A stretch of 64,000 nt of DNA from NCBI RefSeq assembly GCF_034274695.1, contig NZ_CP128362.1:6388501-6452500 (forward strand). Direction: 5' to 3'. Below the pieces are notes generated by a model. The model ran no database searches and was not told the origin of the DNA. It saw only the letters and a program-made list of their open reading frames with translations. Of this stretch, positions 1 through 7,479 are shown piece by piece (the stretch's first letter is position 1; each line of letters starts with the position of its first letter). Source of the stretch: Chitinophaga sp. LS1 (lineage in GTDB: Bacteria > Bacteroidota > Bacteroidia > Chitinophagales > Chitinophagaceae). The translations under genes and the position numbers were made by a program.

Positions 1-759
1 CTTGTAAAAGCCTGGGCATATATGGGCTGGATGCATTCAATTCCTGTCAAACCAGATGGCGAACCACCTGCAGGCGTAGATTACACCAGCTGGTTAGGCC
101 CGGCGGAGAAAAGACCTTTCAATCCTAACAGGTTCCATTTCAACTTCCGCTGGTACTGGGATTATGCCGGTGGTTTAATGACCGACTGGGGTGTACACTT
201 ACTGGATTACGCACTCCTTGGTATGAAAGCCACGGATCCTCAATCTATCATGGCTGCCGGTGGCAAATTTGCGTACCCTGATGATGCGGCAGAAACACCG
301 GATACTCTCACCACCGTCTACCAGTTCGATGGTTTCAATATCCAGTGGGAACACGCTACAGGCATCAATGGCGGTCCTTATAACAGGGATCATGGCATTG
401 CCTTTATTGGGAATAATGGTACGTTAATCTTAGATAGAGGCGGCTGGGAAGTCGTGCCTGAAAAAGAAGATGGGAAAGAAAAGATGCCCGCAGTGCCCCG
501 CAGGGAAAAGGTCGACAACGGTCTGGATAAACATACGACCAATTTCCTCGAGGTGATAAAATCCCGGAAACTGGAAGACCTGCATGCCCCGATACAGGTG
601 GGAGCACATGTGGCAAAAGTGGCACAAATGGGAAATATAGCCTATAAAACAGGCTTGAAACTACACTGGAATACCAAAGAGCAGCGCTTTGATGAAAAGG
701 CCGGAAATAAGCTTATTATGCCCCATTATAATAACGGGTATCATTTGCCACGTTCCTAA
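1..759 (+). CDS. Gfo/Idh/MocA-family oxidoreductase, C-terminal part (5' end outside window)
   Basis: The frame is open from base 1 (LVKAWAYMGWMH), so the gene starts upstream and only about the last 252 residues are seen. The sequence matches the C-terminal substrate-binding half of NAD(P)-dependent Gfo/Idh/MocA sugar dehydrogenases of the long Bacteroidota type. The GGLMTDWGVHLLDYALL stretch carries the Asp and His typical of the active-site region of this family. The aromatic-rich RFHFNFRWYWDY segment and the late HTTNFLEVIKSRK helix are also characteristic. The Rossmann NAD-binding half is missing, so cofactor and substrate cannot be judged. Many such proteins carry an N-terminal Tat signal, which cannot be checked here. 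A 30-nt hairpin follows 5 bases after the stop. The family call is firm; the specific reaction is unknown. Confidence 0.85.
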   Translation, partial: LVKAWAYMGWMHSIPVKPDGEPPAGVDYTSWLGPAEKRPFNPNRFHFNFRWYWDYAGGLMTDWGVHLLDYALLGMKATDPQSIMAAGGKFAYPDDAAETPDTLTTVYQFDGFNIQWEHATGINGGPYNRDHGIAFIGNNGTLILDRGGWEVVPEKEDGKEKMPAVPRREKVDNGLDKHTTNFLEVIKSRKLEDLHAPIQVGAHVAKVAQMGNIAYKTGLKLHWNTKEQRFDEKAGNKLIMPHYNNGYHLPRS

Positions 760-764
760 AAAAC

Positions 765-794
765 TGTGCGTAGTAGGTTCACCTGCTACGCACA
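765..794 (+). terminator. hairpin after the oxidoreductase gene
   Basis: TGTGCGTAG pairs with CTACGCACA, and inside it AGGT pairs with ACCT around a 2-nt loop. It starts 5 nt after the stop codon, so it probably marks the transcript end. It is followed by a C-rich run rather than a T tract, so it is not a textbook intrinsic terminator. Confidence 0.45.
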
Positions 795-956
795 CCCCTC
801 CCCCTTATGCCATTGGCATTCAGCTTTCACAAAGTTCTAAAAATGGAAAACACAAGGGGGTAGGTACGCTTTACTGCGTAAATATCACATAACGTTCACC
901 TGGCAATCATGGAGCATGTATTACCACCGGTGCTACACTATAAAAAGCAGCGCTAC

Positions 957-1463
957 TTAAGCTGCATTACCTGTACTCTCGCTTTCTGTATCAAGACTCA
1001 TAGACAAGTATACTGCATCGCTGATGGGATTGTCATAATAAGCGGCAATTGGTCTGAATCCCAGTCCGGTATAAAGGTCGATTGCACGGCGCATGTGCGC
1101 GAGGGTATCCAGCAAAATACGTTTATATCCCAGTCTGCGGCCAGCTTCGATGGCACTTGCTGCCAGGGCTTTCCCTACACCATGACCTTTGTAAGCATCT
1201 CTTACAAAGAGGCGTTTCATTTCACAGGTTGAATTTTCAAAAGCCCTTACGGCTACGCAACCCGCAGGCAGTCCATCTACCAGTGCTAAAAACAAACTAC
1301 CTTCTGGTGCTACATAAGCAGGTTCAGGCAGGTTACTCAATTCTTCTTCAAAACGCTGAAAGCTCAGATCCACACTCAGCCAGTTAGCATACTCTCTGAA
1401 TAGGCCTTTTACCTGATTCAGTCTTTTTACATCTTCCTTTGTTACTTCTACAATTTCCAACAT
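957..1463 (-). CDS. GNAT family N-acetyltransferase
   Basis: About 168 residues beginning MLEIVEVTKEDV. The fold is that of a single-domain Gcn5-related N-acetyltransferase, which moves acetyl from acetyl-CoA to an amine. The acetyl-CoA pyrophosphate loop is visible in RDAYKGHGVGKAL, which fits the R/Q-x-x-G-x-G/A pattern, followed by the usual helix and a DLYTGLGFRP motif near the C-terminus. The frame is open 40 residues further upstream (to 1583). That extension runs through a hairpin with a T tract and lies just below a good promoter element, so the ATG at 1463 is preferred. The gene follows the MFS exporter gene on the same strand about 225 nt away, with its own probable promoter. Substrate unknown. 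Confidence 0.85.
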   Translation of the reverse strand: MLEIVEVTKEDVKRLNQVKGLFREYANWLSVDLSFQRFEEELSNLPEPAYVAPEGSLFLALVDGLPAGCVAVRAFENSTCEMKRLFVRDAYKGHGVGKALAASAIEAGRRLGYKRILLDTLAHMRRAIDLYTGLGFRPIAAYYDNPISDAVYLSMSLDTESESTGNAA

Positions 1464-1489
1464 ACACTTCTTGGTTTGGTTACAAAAAA

Positions 1490-1620
1490 TACAAAAGCCT
1501 CCTGAGGCATCAGAAGGCTTGATATCTATTACTGTAAATTGATACTTTACAATTAACTCAACGTCAGCATCCTTTGCATCCACAAAGCCTTACTGCTCAC
1601 TTCCCTGTACAAATAGGGAG
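1490..1620 (-). ncRNA. candidate structured leader RNA or attenuated small RNA
   Basis: This ~130-nt stretch is bounded by a Bacteroidota-type promoter (1626-1633) and a terminator hairpin (1495-1520), upstream of the GNAT start. By eye the minus-strand RNA can form CCCT/AGGG and CTTTG/CAAAG hairpins and an AT-rich hairpin before the terminator. It does not resemble any riboswitch class I recognise. It could be a cis-regulatory leader for the acetyltransferase or an independent small RNA with read-through. Confidence 0.35.
1495..1520 (-). terminator. intrinsic terminator-like hairpin in the leader of the GNAT gene
   Basis: On the minus strand AAGCCT pairs with AGGCTT and CTGA with TCAG around a TGCC loop, with one internal mismatch. 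TTGTATTTTTTG follows at once. It ends about 30 nt before the chosen GNAT start codon, where an attenuator would sit. Confidence 0.55.
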
Positions 1621-1625
1621 GGTAA

Positions 1626-1633
1626 CAAATATA
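1626..1633 (-). promoter_or_regulatory. promoter -7 element (TATATTTG)
   Basis: The minus strand reads TATATTTG, an exact fit to the Bacteroidota TAnnTTTG -7 element, in the spacer between the MFS and GNAT genes. The -33 region is T-rich but not a clear match. Confidence 0.5.
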
Positions 1634-1687
1634 ACAAAAAACAATTAAAAAAGAAAGAGTATGAAATAATTAATATGTAGATAATAT

Positions 1688-2902
1688 TTATTTTTTAGGT
1701 TTCACCAATAAGAGGGAACCCAATACCAGCAAAAACAATACGCCGATAAACACTTCCCAGTTCCATTTTTGTAAGGCGATACCTGTACTACTGCCCACCA
1801 GACTGGATCCCAGGTAATAGAACAACCAATATAAAGAAGTTGCCGTACTCTTCCCTTGCTTTGCCTGTTGTGATACCATTTTGCTCGCCATCGTGTGTGC
1901 ACCAAAGAAAGCAAAAGTGAAGATGCCAAGTCCTATAATTATCAAGCCGACACTTTTAGTCAGCAGGAACAATAATCCAGGTACCAGCAACAACATAAAC
2001 ACACGGAGAATCTTATCTGCCGGATGCCTGTCAGACCATTTACCTGTTACCAGTGAGCCCGCTACCCCTGTGGTATACATCAGGAAGATAAATGCGATCA
2101 GGTAATGTGGCAATGAAAATGGTGCTGCCTCCAAACGGAAACCTAAATAATTATAAACACTCACAAATGCACCCATGATCAACGCAGCTACAAAATATAA
2201 CCGCACGATCAAAGGATCACGGAGAAACTGTCCCATGTGTTCCAGCTTACGTCTTGTCTCTACTTTGGCTGGTGCAAAGTGTCTGGATTCGGGAAATACC
2301 TCTGCGAACACAAGCCCTAACAATAAGCTGCCTACACCTATACCTACTGTAGCCCACTGCCATCCCCACCAGCCTGACATTAAAGTAGCGCCTACACGTC
2401 CCATCATACCCCCCATGGTATTACCGGCCAGATATAAACTGATAGAAGTACCCAGTGAACCCGCATCTACTTCTTCTGATAAATAAGCCAGTGCTACCGC
2501 AGAAACGCCTGATAATACCATTCCTTTCAGGAAATTGATCGCGATGAGCAATTCAAAATTGCTGACAGTCGCTGAGATAATTGTGAGAATGGTAGAGATG
2601 ATCATTGAACTCACCATCAGCTTTTTCCTTGGAAAACGGTCGGCTTTAAAGGCAAATAAAAATAACCCGGTGGCCATTCCCACAGTACAGGCAGATACTG
2701 CCAGACTACTATGGGCAGGCGTGATGTTAAACTGTTTGCACAACAATGTCAGCATGGGCTGAAACAAATATAACTGTGCAAAAACCGACAAACCTGACAA
2801 AAAGATACCGAACCTGATACGTGTATAACGTAAACATCCTTTCACCGCTTTTTGTCTTTCAGGGCGCATTTTCAACACCCCGACGTCTGCTACCGCTTGC
2901 AT
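1688..2902 (-). CDS. MFS transporter, YnfM-like drug/metabolite exporter
   Basis: 404 residues with about twelve hydrophobic segments, the normal size for a major facilitator. The first helix region (LSVFAQLYLFQPMLTLLCKQ) and the following NITPAHSSLAVSACTVGMA resemble the YnfM/arabinose-efflux-like branch. The loop between helices 2 and 3 carries the basic KADRFPRKK signature, and a related KWSDRHPADK loop lies in the second half. It is probably a proton-driven inner-membrane exporter; the substrate cannot be read from sequence. It is divergent from a LysR-type gene, the same layout as ynfL-ynfM in enterobacteria, so the regulator probably controls it. A TAAATTTG promoter element lies about 20 nt upstream of the ATG. 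Confidence 0.88.
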   Translation of the reverse strand: MQAVADVGVLKMRPERQKAVKGCLRYTRIRFGIFLSGLSVFAQLYLFQPMLTLLCKQFNITPAHSSLAVSACTVGMATGLFLFAFKADRFPRKKLMVSSMIISTILTIISATVSNFELLIAINFLKGMVLSGVSAVALAYLSEEVDAGSLGTSISLYLAGNTMGGMMGRVGATLMSGWWGWQWATVGIGVGSLLLGLVFAEVFPESRHFAPAKVETRRKLEHMGQFLRDPLIVRLYFVAALIMGAFVSVYNYLGFRLEAAPFSLPHYLIAFIFLMYTTGVAGSLVTGKWSDRHPADKILRVFMLLLVPGLLFLLTKSVGLIIIGLGIFTFAFFGAHTMASKMVSQQAKQGKSTATSLYWLFYYLGSSLVGSSTGIALQKWNWEVFIGVLFLLVLGSLLLVKPKK

Positions 2903-2921
2903 AATCCTTTTATTTATTACA

Positions 2922-2929
2922 CAAATTTA
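2922..2929 (-). promoter_or_regulatory. promoter -7 element for the MFS gene (TAAATTTG)
   Basis: The minus strand reads TAAATTTG, matching TAnnTTTG, 19 nt before the start codon. The expected leader is very short. Confidence 0.5.
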
Positions 2930-2970
2930 TAACGGCGCTTCGATTAGTAAACATGGTATTTTTCTATGGT

Positions 2971-2981
2971 TATCATTGATA
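2971..2981. promoter_or_regulatory. candidate LysR operator (TATCA-t-TGATA)
   Basis: A perfect 11-bp inverted repeat in the divergent spacer between the MFS and LysR genes. LysR-type regulators usually bind short dyads beginning with T and ending with A in such spacers. The link to this regulator is inferred from position. Confidence 0.4.
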
Positions 2982-3009
2982 AAACCGATCGATGACCTAC
3001 CTTCGTCTC

Positions 3010-3888
3010 ATGGAACTACGCCAATTGCGCTATTTCGTGAAAACAGCAGAAATCCTAAACTTTACGGAAGCTGCAAGTATGCTTTATATCAGTCAAAGTA
3101 CCCTTTCTCAGCAGGTAAAACAGCTGGAAGAAGAACTGAATACCCCTCTTTTTGACAGAATAGGCAAAAAAGTGATGCTCACAGAGGCCGGCAAGCTTTT
3201 TCTGCCCTATGCCAGACAGAGCATTCAGAACGCAGAAGACGGCCAACACCTGCTGCAAGACCTGCAGGAACTGGAAACGGGTGAACTCGCCATCGGTGTC
3301 ACCTATGGTTTGCAAGCCCTGCTCACCCCTGCCTTAATGGAGTTCTCTGCCCGGTACCCCCGCATAAAGATCATCGTGGCCTCGGGGCCTTCCCTGGATC
3401 TGTTGGAAAAACTACGACAGGTACAACTGGATTTTGTGCTCTCTTTTACTCCTGCCCAGAAGAATGATGTCCTGATCTCACAGACATTGTTCGAATCCCG
3501 TTTATCCCTCATCGTTCCAGTCAATGATCCACTCAGTGCACGCAAAAGTGTAGATATAAAAGAAGTGGAAAGTCTGCCATTGCTCATGCCTTCCAAAGCC
3601 TTCAACACCCGGAGTTTCCTGGATAAAATGTTTGAGAAAAATAAGATCTATCCTGATATCAGAATGGAACTGAGCGACATCAGTATATTATTACAACTGG
3701 TGGCTACAGGGCGCTGGTATACCGTATTAACAACAGCTTCGCTGGTGGGTCAGACCGCGGTACAGGCTGTGACGATCACCGGAAAGGAAATGAGCAGACA
3801 GGCCACCATCTCGTGGCCAGCAAATGCTTATCGGAAAAAAGCGGCGATGGTATTTGCAGAAATGCTGCAACAGTTTGGAGGAGAATGA
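3010..3888 (+). CDS. LysR-type transcriptional regulator
   Basis: 292 residues from MELRQLRYFVKTAE, the standard LysR start. An in-frame ATG 18 nt upstream was rejected because a promoter-like TACCTTCG sits between the two. The N-terminal winged helix-turn-helix (about residues 3-62) contains the canonical NFTEAASMLYISQSTLSQQ segment and LFDR. A linker helix and an effector-binding domain with the usual ELAIGV start follow from about residue 90. It shares a 107-bp spacer with the divergent MFS exporter, so it is the likely regulator of that gene, with an unknown co-inducer. Its stop codon directly abuts the stop codon of the next, convergent gene. Confidence 0.92.
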   Translation: MELRQLRYFVKTAEILNFTEAASMLYISQSTLSQQVKQLEEELNTPLFDRIGKKVMLTEAGKLFLPYARQSIQNAEDGQHLLQDLQELETGELAIGVTYGLQALLTPALMEFSARYPRIKIIVASGPSLDLLEKLRQVQLDFVLSFTPAQKNDVLISQTLFESRLSLIVPVNDPLSARKSVDIKEVESLPLLMPSKAFNTRSFLDKMFEKNKIYPDIRMELSDISILLQLVATGRWYTVLTTASLVGQTAVQAVTITGKEMSRQATISWPANAYRKKAAMVFAEMLQQFGGE

Positions 3889-5118
3889 TCAGAAGGCTTC
3901 ACCCAGCATCATGCTGAAACGACCACCCGTTGAGCTAACACCATAGTCAAATGCAATATTAGTATTAGAGCGTTTATTGAACTTTACTCTCAAACCAGTA
4001 CCCACAGCTGGATGTGGGGCAGTAAAGCGATATTCTCCGAGTTTGGTCACTGCATTCATATTGGCAAAAACCACAAAACCCAGAAAACCATTGGCTGTAA
4101 TATCTCTGCGATATTCAGCTTCCAGATCCCACAAACCTTTGCCCCTGTATCTATTTTGCGTAATTCCCCTTCCACTGTGGGTCGTAGGATCCCAACCGAT
4201 ACTTGGCAAATCAAGATATGGGGTTTTATTACTCAGTGCTGTCCAATAAAAGCCCCACAATGCCAACACATTCTGGCTACGTTCATCTCCAAAATGCAGA
4301 TATCTTCTATAATCTACATACAATGAGGGCCAGTTTTCACTACTGCCCAGCCATTTAAAGTTATAGCGCAATACGGTATTGAAAAAATACCCTGACTGTG
4401 GGTTGATAGAGTTCTGACGGGCATCTTTCTGCAAGTTAAATGAGATACCGGATGACACGGAATGCTTACCCAACTGGGTCCCGTATTCATAATGACTAAA
4501 TTCCGGCAGCGATACGCTGTCATTGTTTTTGAACTTGATGGCCGAATTCCAGTCCAGCATGTAACCCAGACCAGCCATCCATTGACCACCGTCTAACTTG
4601 TGCAGCCAGGTTTGATAAAACCTGAAATAGTTGCTGTTTAGTATTTCCTTCTGATCATTGGACACGCCCTCTCCTAACCCCCATGTATATTGTGGGTTGA
4701 TAATGAAACGCATATCACCGGTCACATTATCCTTATTACCCATAAGCCAGATATTGCTGTGGAAGCTAAAAGAAAATCGTCCCTTGAACGAAAATGAAGG
4801 GGCAAAAGAGACGTTGGACAAATTGGTAGATGCCCGTGGTCCCATATAAAAAGCCGCATTGGTACTGGTTATCAGCGCCACGCCACCACCGGGGATATTG
4901 GTCGGTATAGGTACTAATGAATAATAGACCCTCTTGTCTCCCTTCTTAGGCATCTTCTTGCCGTGAATATGAAATGTCTTGCTGAAGATGTCGATTAAGT
5001 CAAGTTTAGGTACTGTATCCACATCATAACCATAATATCTCCTCATTCTTGGGATCGAATCCTGGGCAATGGCGTCAGTTGTAAGCGTAATTAATATAAT
5101 TAATAGTAATCCCTTCAT
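3889..5118 (-). CDS. outer-membrane beta-barrel protein (BamA/TamA, Omp85-like)
   Basis: About 409 residues from MKGLLLIILITLTTDAIAQ, a clear signal peptide. An in-frame ATG ten codons upstream is less likely because it would bury the signal. The mature protein is rich in alternating polar and aromatic strands (for example FKGRFSFSFHSNIWLMG and GLGYMLDWNSAIKF) and ends in phenylalanine, as transmembrane barrels do. The features resemble the small BamA/TamA-family barrel proteins common in Bacteroidota, but no POTRA domain is visible. It could be an outer-membrane channel or a stand-alone barrel; the substrate is unknown. It converges on the LysR gene with no spacer. A 17-bp palindrome lies about 55 bp upstream of its start. 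Confidence 0.7.
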   Translation of the reverse strand: MKGLLLIILITLTTDAIAQDSIPRMRRYYGYDVDTVPKLDLIDIFSKTFHIHGKKMPKKGDKRVYYSLVPIPTNIPGGGVALITSTNAAFYMGPRASTNLSNVSFAPSFSFKGRFSFSFHSNIWLMGNKDNVTGDMRFIINPQYTWGLGEGVSNDQKEILNSNYFRFYQTWLHKLDGGQWMAGLGYMLDWNSAIKFKNNDSVSLPEFSHYEYGTQLGKHSVSSGISFNLQKDARQNSINPQSGYFFNTVLRYNFKWLGSSENWPSLYVDYRRYLHFGDERSQNVLALWGFYWTALSNKTPYLDLPSIGWDPTTHSGRGITQNRYRGKGLWDLEAEYRRDITANGFLGFVVFANMNAVTKLGEYRFTAPHPAVGTGLRVKFNKRSNTNIAFDYGVSSTGGRFSMMLGEAF

Positions 5119-5172
5119 CACTGGTAATGATATAAAATACTGTGCCACAATTCAGTCCGCCATCAATTGACC

Positions 5173-5189
5173 ACGATCATCATGATCGT
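5173..5189. promoter_or_regulatory. 17-bp palindrome, candidate operator
   Basis: ACGATCAT and ATGATCGT flank a single C, a perfect dyad. A second palindrome, AATGATCATT, lies 4 bp further on (5194-5203). They sit between the beta-barrel gene start and the promoter at 5225, so a repressor here could act on either side. The binding protein is unknown. Confidence 0.4.
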
Positions 5190-5224
5190 TGAGAATGATC
5201 ATTTCCTATGGAGCCGTACCGCCC

Positions 5225-5232
5225 TACCTTTG
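5225..5232 (+). promoter_or_regulatory. promoter -7 element (TACCTTTG)
   Basis: TACCTTTGC is a strong match to the Bacteroidota -7 consensus. No ORF begins nearby. The first strong signal downstream is the terminator at 5352, so it probably drives a short untranslated RNA. Confidence 0.5.
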
Positions 5233-5238
5233 CAGTGA

Positions 5239-5389
5239 TAATTATTCGAATTACTCACAATAAATAACCCAACAGGATAATTTTTTATCTAATTGGTTTG
5301 ATAACAAACACAGGCGATCAATAAGTAAAAGAGATCAGATGATCAAATGCAAACAGCCGGCTTAGCACCGGCTGTTCATTTTTTATTTC
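5239..5389 (+). ncRNA. candidate ~150-nt small RNA
   Basis: The interval runs from the expected start site of the TACCTTTG promoter to a strong intrinsic terminator. It has no convincing ORF and no annotated neighbour on this strand. The region is AT-rich upstream of the terminator. From 5390 to the sulfatase start at 5655 I see nothing else recognisable. The RNA family is unknown. Confidence 0.4.
5352..5389 (+). terminator. strong intrinsic terminator with no gene in front of it
   Basis: AACAGCCGG pairs perfectly with CCGGCTGTT around a 7-nt loop, followed by CATTTTTTATTT. The nearest upstream gene is on the opposite strand, which implies a short transcript ends here. Confidence 0.75.
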
Positions 5390-5654
5390 TCAAAGGGTCT
5401 CTTGTTGCCCTACTTTCCAGCCTTATATAAAGCGAATATTTTTCTGGCATTTTTTATACAAAACGAGGAACAGAGTCTTTTTCATGGGTATTATTTTTAA
5501 TGGAGTGTTAGGATGGGAAATTCGTCTTAAGAAACTGATGTAATGAGTAATACAGGATTTTGATGTCAAGAATATTTTTACACCTGTGCTGAGACAAGGT
5601 TAGATCAATCCTGGAAAATTAATTGTAATTTTCTAAGGTTAAGACCTTTATGAT

Positions 5655-7346
5655 ATGAAACTTCGTGTAGCCCATCTGCTATTTTTATTTCTTGGAATTT
5701 CTGTAAAGGCGCAGCAACGCCCGAATATCATTGTCATCTTAAGTGATGACATGGGGTATTCTGATATTGGTTGTTATGGAAGTGAGATCCATACACCGAA
5801 TCTGGATCAGCTGGCCCAGACAGGGATACGGTTTTCACAGTTTTATAACGGGGCAAGGTGCTGTCCTACCCGGGCATCCCTGCTCACAGGCTTGTATCCC
5901 CATCAGGCAGGAATGGGCTGGATGCGGGATACGGATTACCAGTTGCCCGGTTACAGAGGAGACCTGAACCCTAAAGCAACTACGATGGCAGAGGTAGCTA
6001 AGTCCGCAGGCTATTCAACATTCCTGACAGGTAAATGGCATGTGAGTCAAAATATCAAAGAGGATGGGGCCAAAACAAGCTGGCCGCTACAGCGTGGGTT
6101 TGACCGGTATTATGGCACGATACAGGGTGCGGGTAGTTATTTCGATCCGGCGGCATTGTGCAGAGACAATCATTTGATCTCTCCTTTTACAGATCCTGAA
6201 TATAAGACAGATAGCTTTTATTATACAGATGCCATTACACATGAGGCCATCCGGTTTATAAAAGAAAGAGATGCCAGCAAACCTTTCTTTCTATATGTTA
6301 CCTATACAGCGGCACACTGGCCATTGCATGCAAAGCCGGCAGATATTGCAAAATACAAAGGGAAGTATGATAAAGGTTGGGATGCGGTGCGGGATGCTCG
6401 ATTCAGAAAGCTACGGCAGGAAGGTTTATTATCCAACAATACAGAATTAGCGCCGGCGGATTATCCCGGTTGGGATAACGGGGTTGATAAAGCAGTGCAG
6501 GCCGCACGCATGGAAATATATGCAGCGATAATAGATGATATGGACCAGGGTATTGGGGCCATTCTTGCCACTTTAAAACAGCAAGGCATTGACAATAACA
6601 CCGTCATCATGTACATGCAGGACAATGGCGGTTGTGCGGAAGATATTGGTGCTACAGGGGCTACAGGTAACTGGGCACCACATCCGGAAACGCTGAAGCC
6701 TTTGAAAAAAGATGAAATCTCTTATGCCACCATTCCGCAAATTACCAGGGATGGAAAGCTGGTACAGAAAGGTAAAGGTGTGATTGGGGGACCAGATTCT
6801 ACCTATATCTCTTATGGAAAGTTCTGGGCGAATGTGTCCAATACCCCATTTAGAGAATATAAACATTGGGTACATGAAGGCGGCATCTCTACGCCGCTCA
6901 TTGTTCATTATCCGGGTATGATCACCGGAAAGAATAAGATAACGCCTTTTGTGGGACATATCATTGATATTATGCCAACGATCGTAGAATTGACAGGGGC
7001 GAAATATACGGGAAGCATCCCATTGGAAGGGGTGAGCCTGGTGCCTTTGTTTAAGGGGAAATCGCTGGATAGAGGAAAAGCTATTTGCTGGGAGCATGAA
7101 ATGAATAAAGCGGTACGCCTCGGTGACTGGAAACTGGTATCTAAAGGAGAATTACTAAAAGATAAAGAACATTATAAAGAGGGGAAATGGGAGTTGTATA
7201 ATATGAAAAAGGATAGAAGTGAGCTACATGACCTGTCAGAACTCTATCCGGAAAAGGTACAGGAATTAAGCGCTATCTGGAACGCCTACGCAAGACGGGT
7301 GGGAGTATTACCCGCACCGTGGAAACCATTGTTAGATTTAAACTAA
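5655..7346 (+). CDS. secreted arylsulfatase-type sulfatase
   Basis: 563 residues with a signal peptide (about 1-19, ending VKA before QQRPNIIV). It is a type I sulfatase of the alkaline phosphatase superfamily, hydrolysing sulfate esters in the periplasm or outside the cell. The maturation motif C-x-P-T/S-R is CCPTRASLLTG, placing the formylglycine precursor at Cys69. The metal ligands Asp31 and Asp32 lie in ILSDDMG. GKWHVS (Lys127, His129) and the second Asp/Asn metal site in MQDNGG are present, so all key residues are intact. Activity needs a formylglycine-generating enzyme, not in this window. No SusC/SusD pair is adjacent, so a polysaccharide-utilisation role is not indicated by context. 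Confidence 0.93.
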   Translation: MKLRVAHLLFLFLGISVKAQQRPNIIVILSDDMGYSDIGCYGSEIHTPNLDQLAQTGIRFSQFYNGARCCPTRASLLTGLYPHQAGMGWMRDTDYQLPGYRGDLNPKATTMAEVAKSAGYSTFLTGKWHVSQNIKEDGAKTSWPLQRGFDRYYGTIQGAGSYFDPAALCRDNHLISPFTDPEYKTDSFYYTDAITHEAIRFIKERDASKPFFLYVTYTAAHWPLHAKPADIAKYKGKYDKGWDAVRDARFRKLRQEGLLSNNTELAPADYPGWDNGVDKAVQAARMEIYAAIIDDMDQGIGAILATLKQQGIDNNTVIMYMQDNGGCAEDIGATGATGNWAPHPETLKPLKKDEISYATIPQITRDGKLVQKGKGVIGGPDSTYISYGKFWANVSNTPFREYKHWVHEGGISTPLIVHYPGMITGKNKITPFVGHIIDIMPTIVELTGAKYTGSIPLEGVSLVPLFKGKSLDRGKAICWEHEMNKAVRLGDWKLVSKGELLKDKEHYKEGKWELYNMKKDRSELHDLSELYPEKVQELSAIWNAYARRVGVLPAPWKPLLDLN

Positions 7347-7479
7347 TCGTTCGCTACCGGACACACCAAAAGGTGAAAACGAACATATATTAATTTTAAA
7401 TAATCATACACACTTTATAATCACCTCATAAAGAACAGGCATATTCCATGTATGCAGGTGGTAGCTAATCTCTACCCTT

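Noticed and set aside
909..1387. Plus-strand frames at 909-1232 and 1082-1387
   Set aside because: Antisense to the GNAT gene, with no family resemblance.
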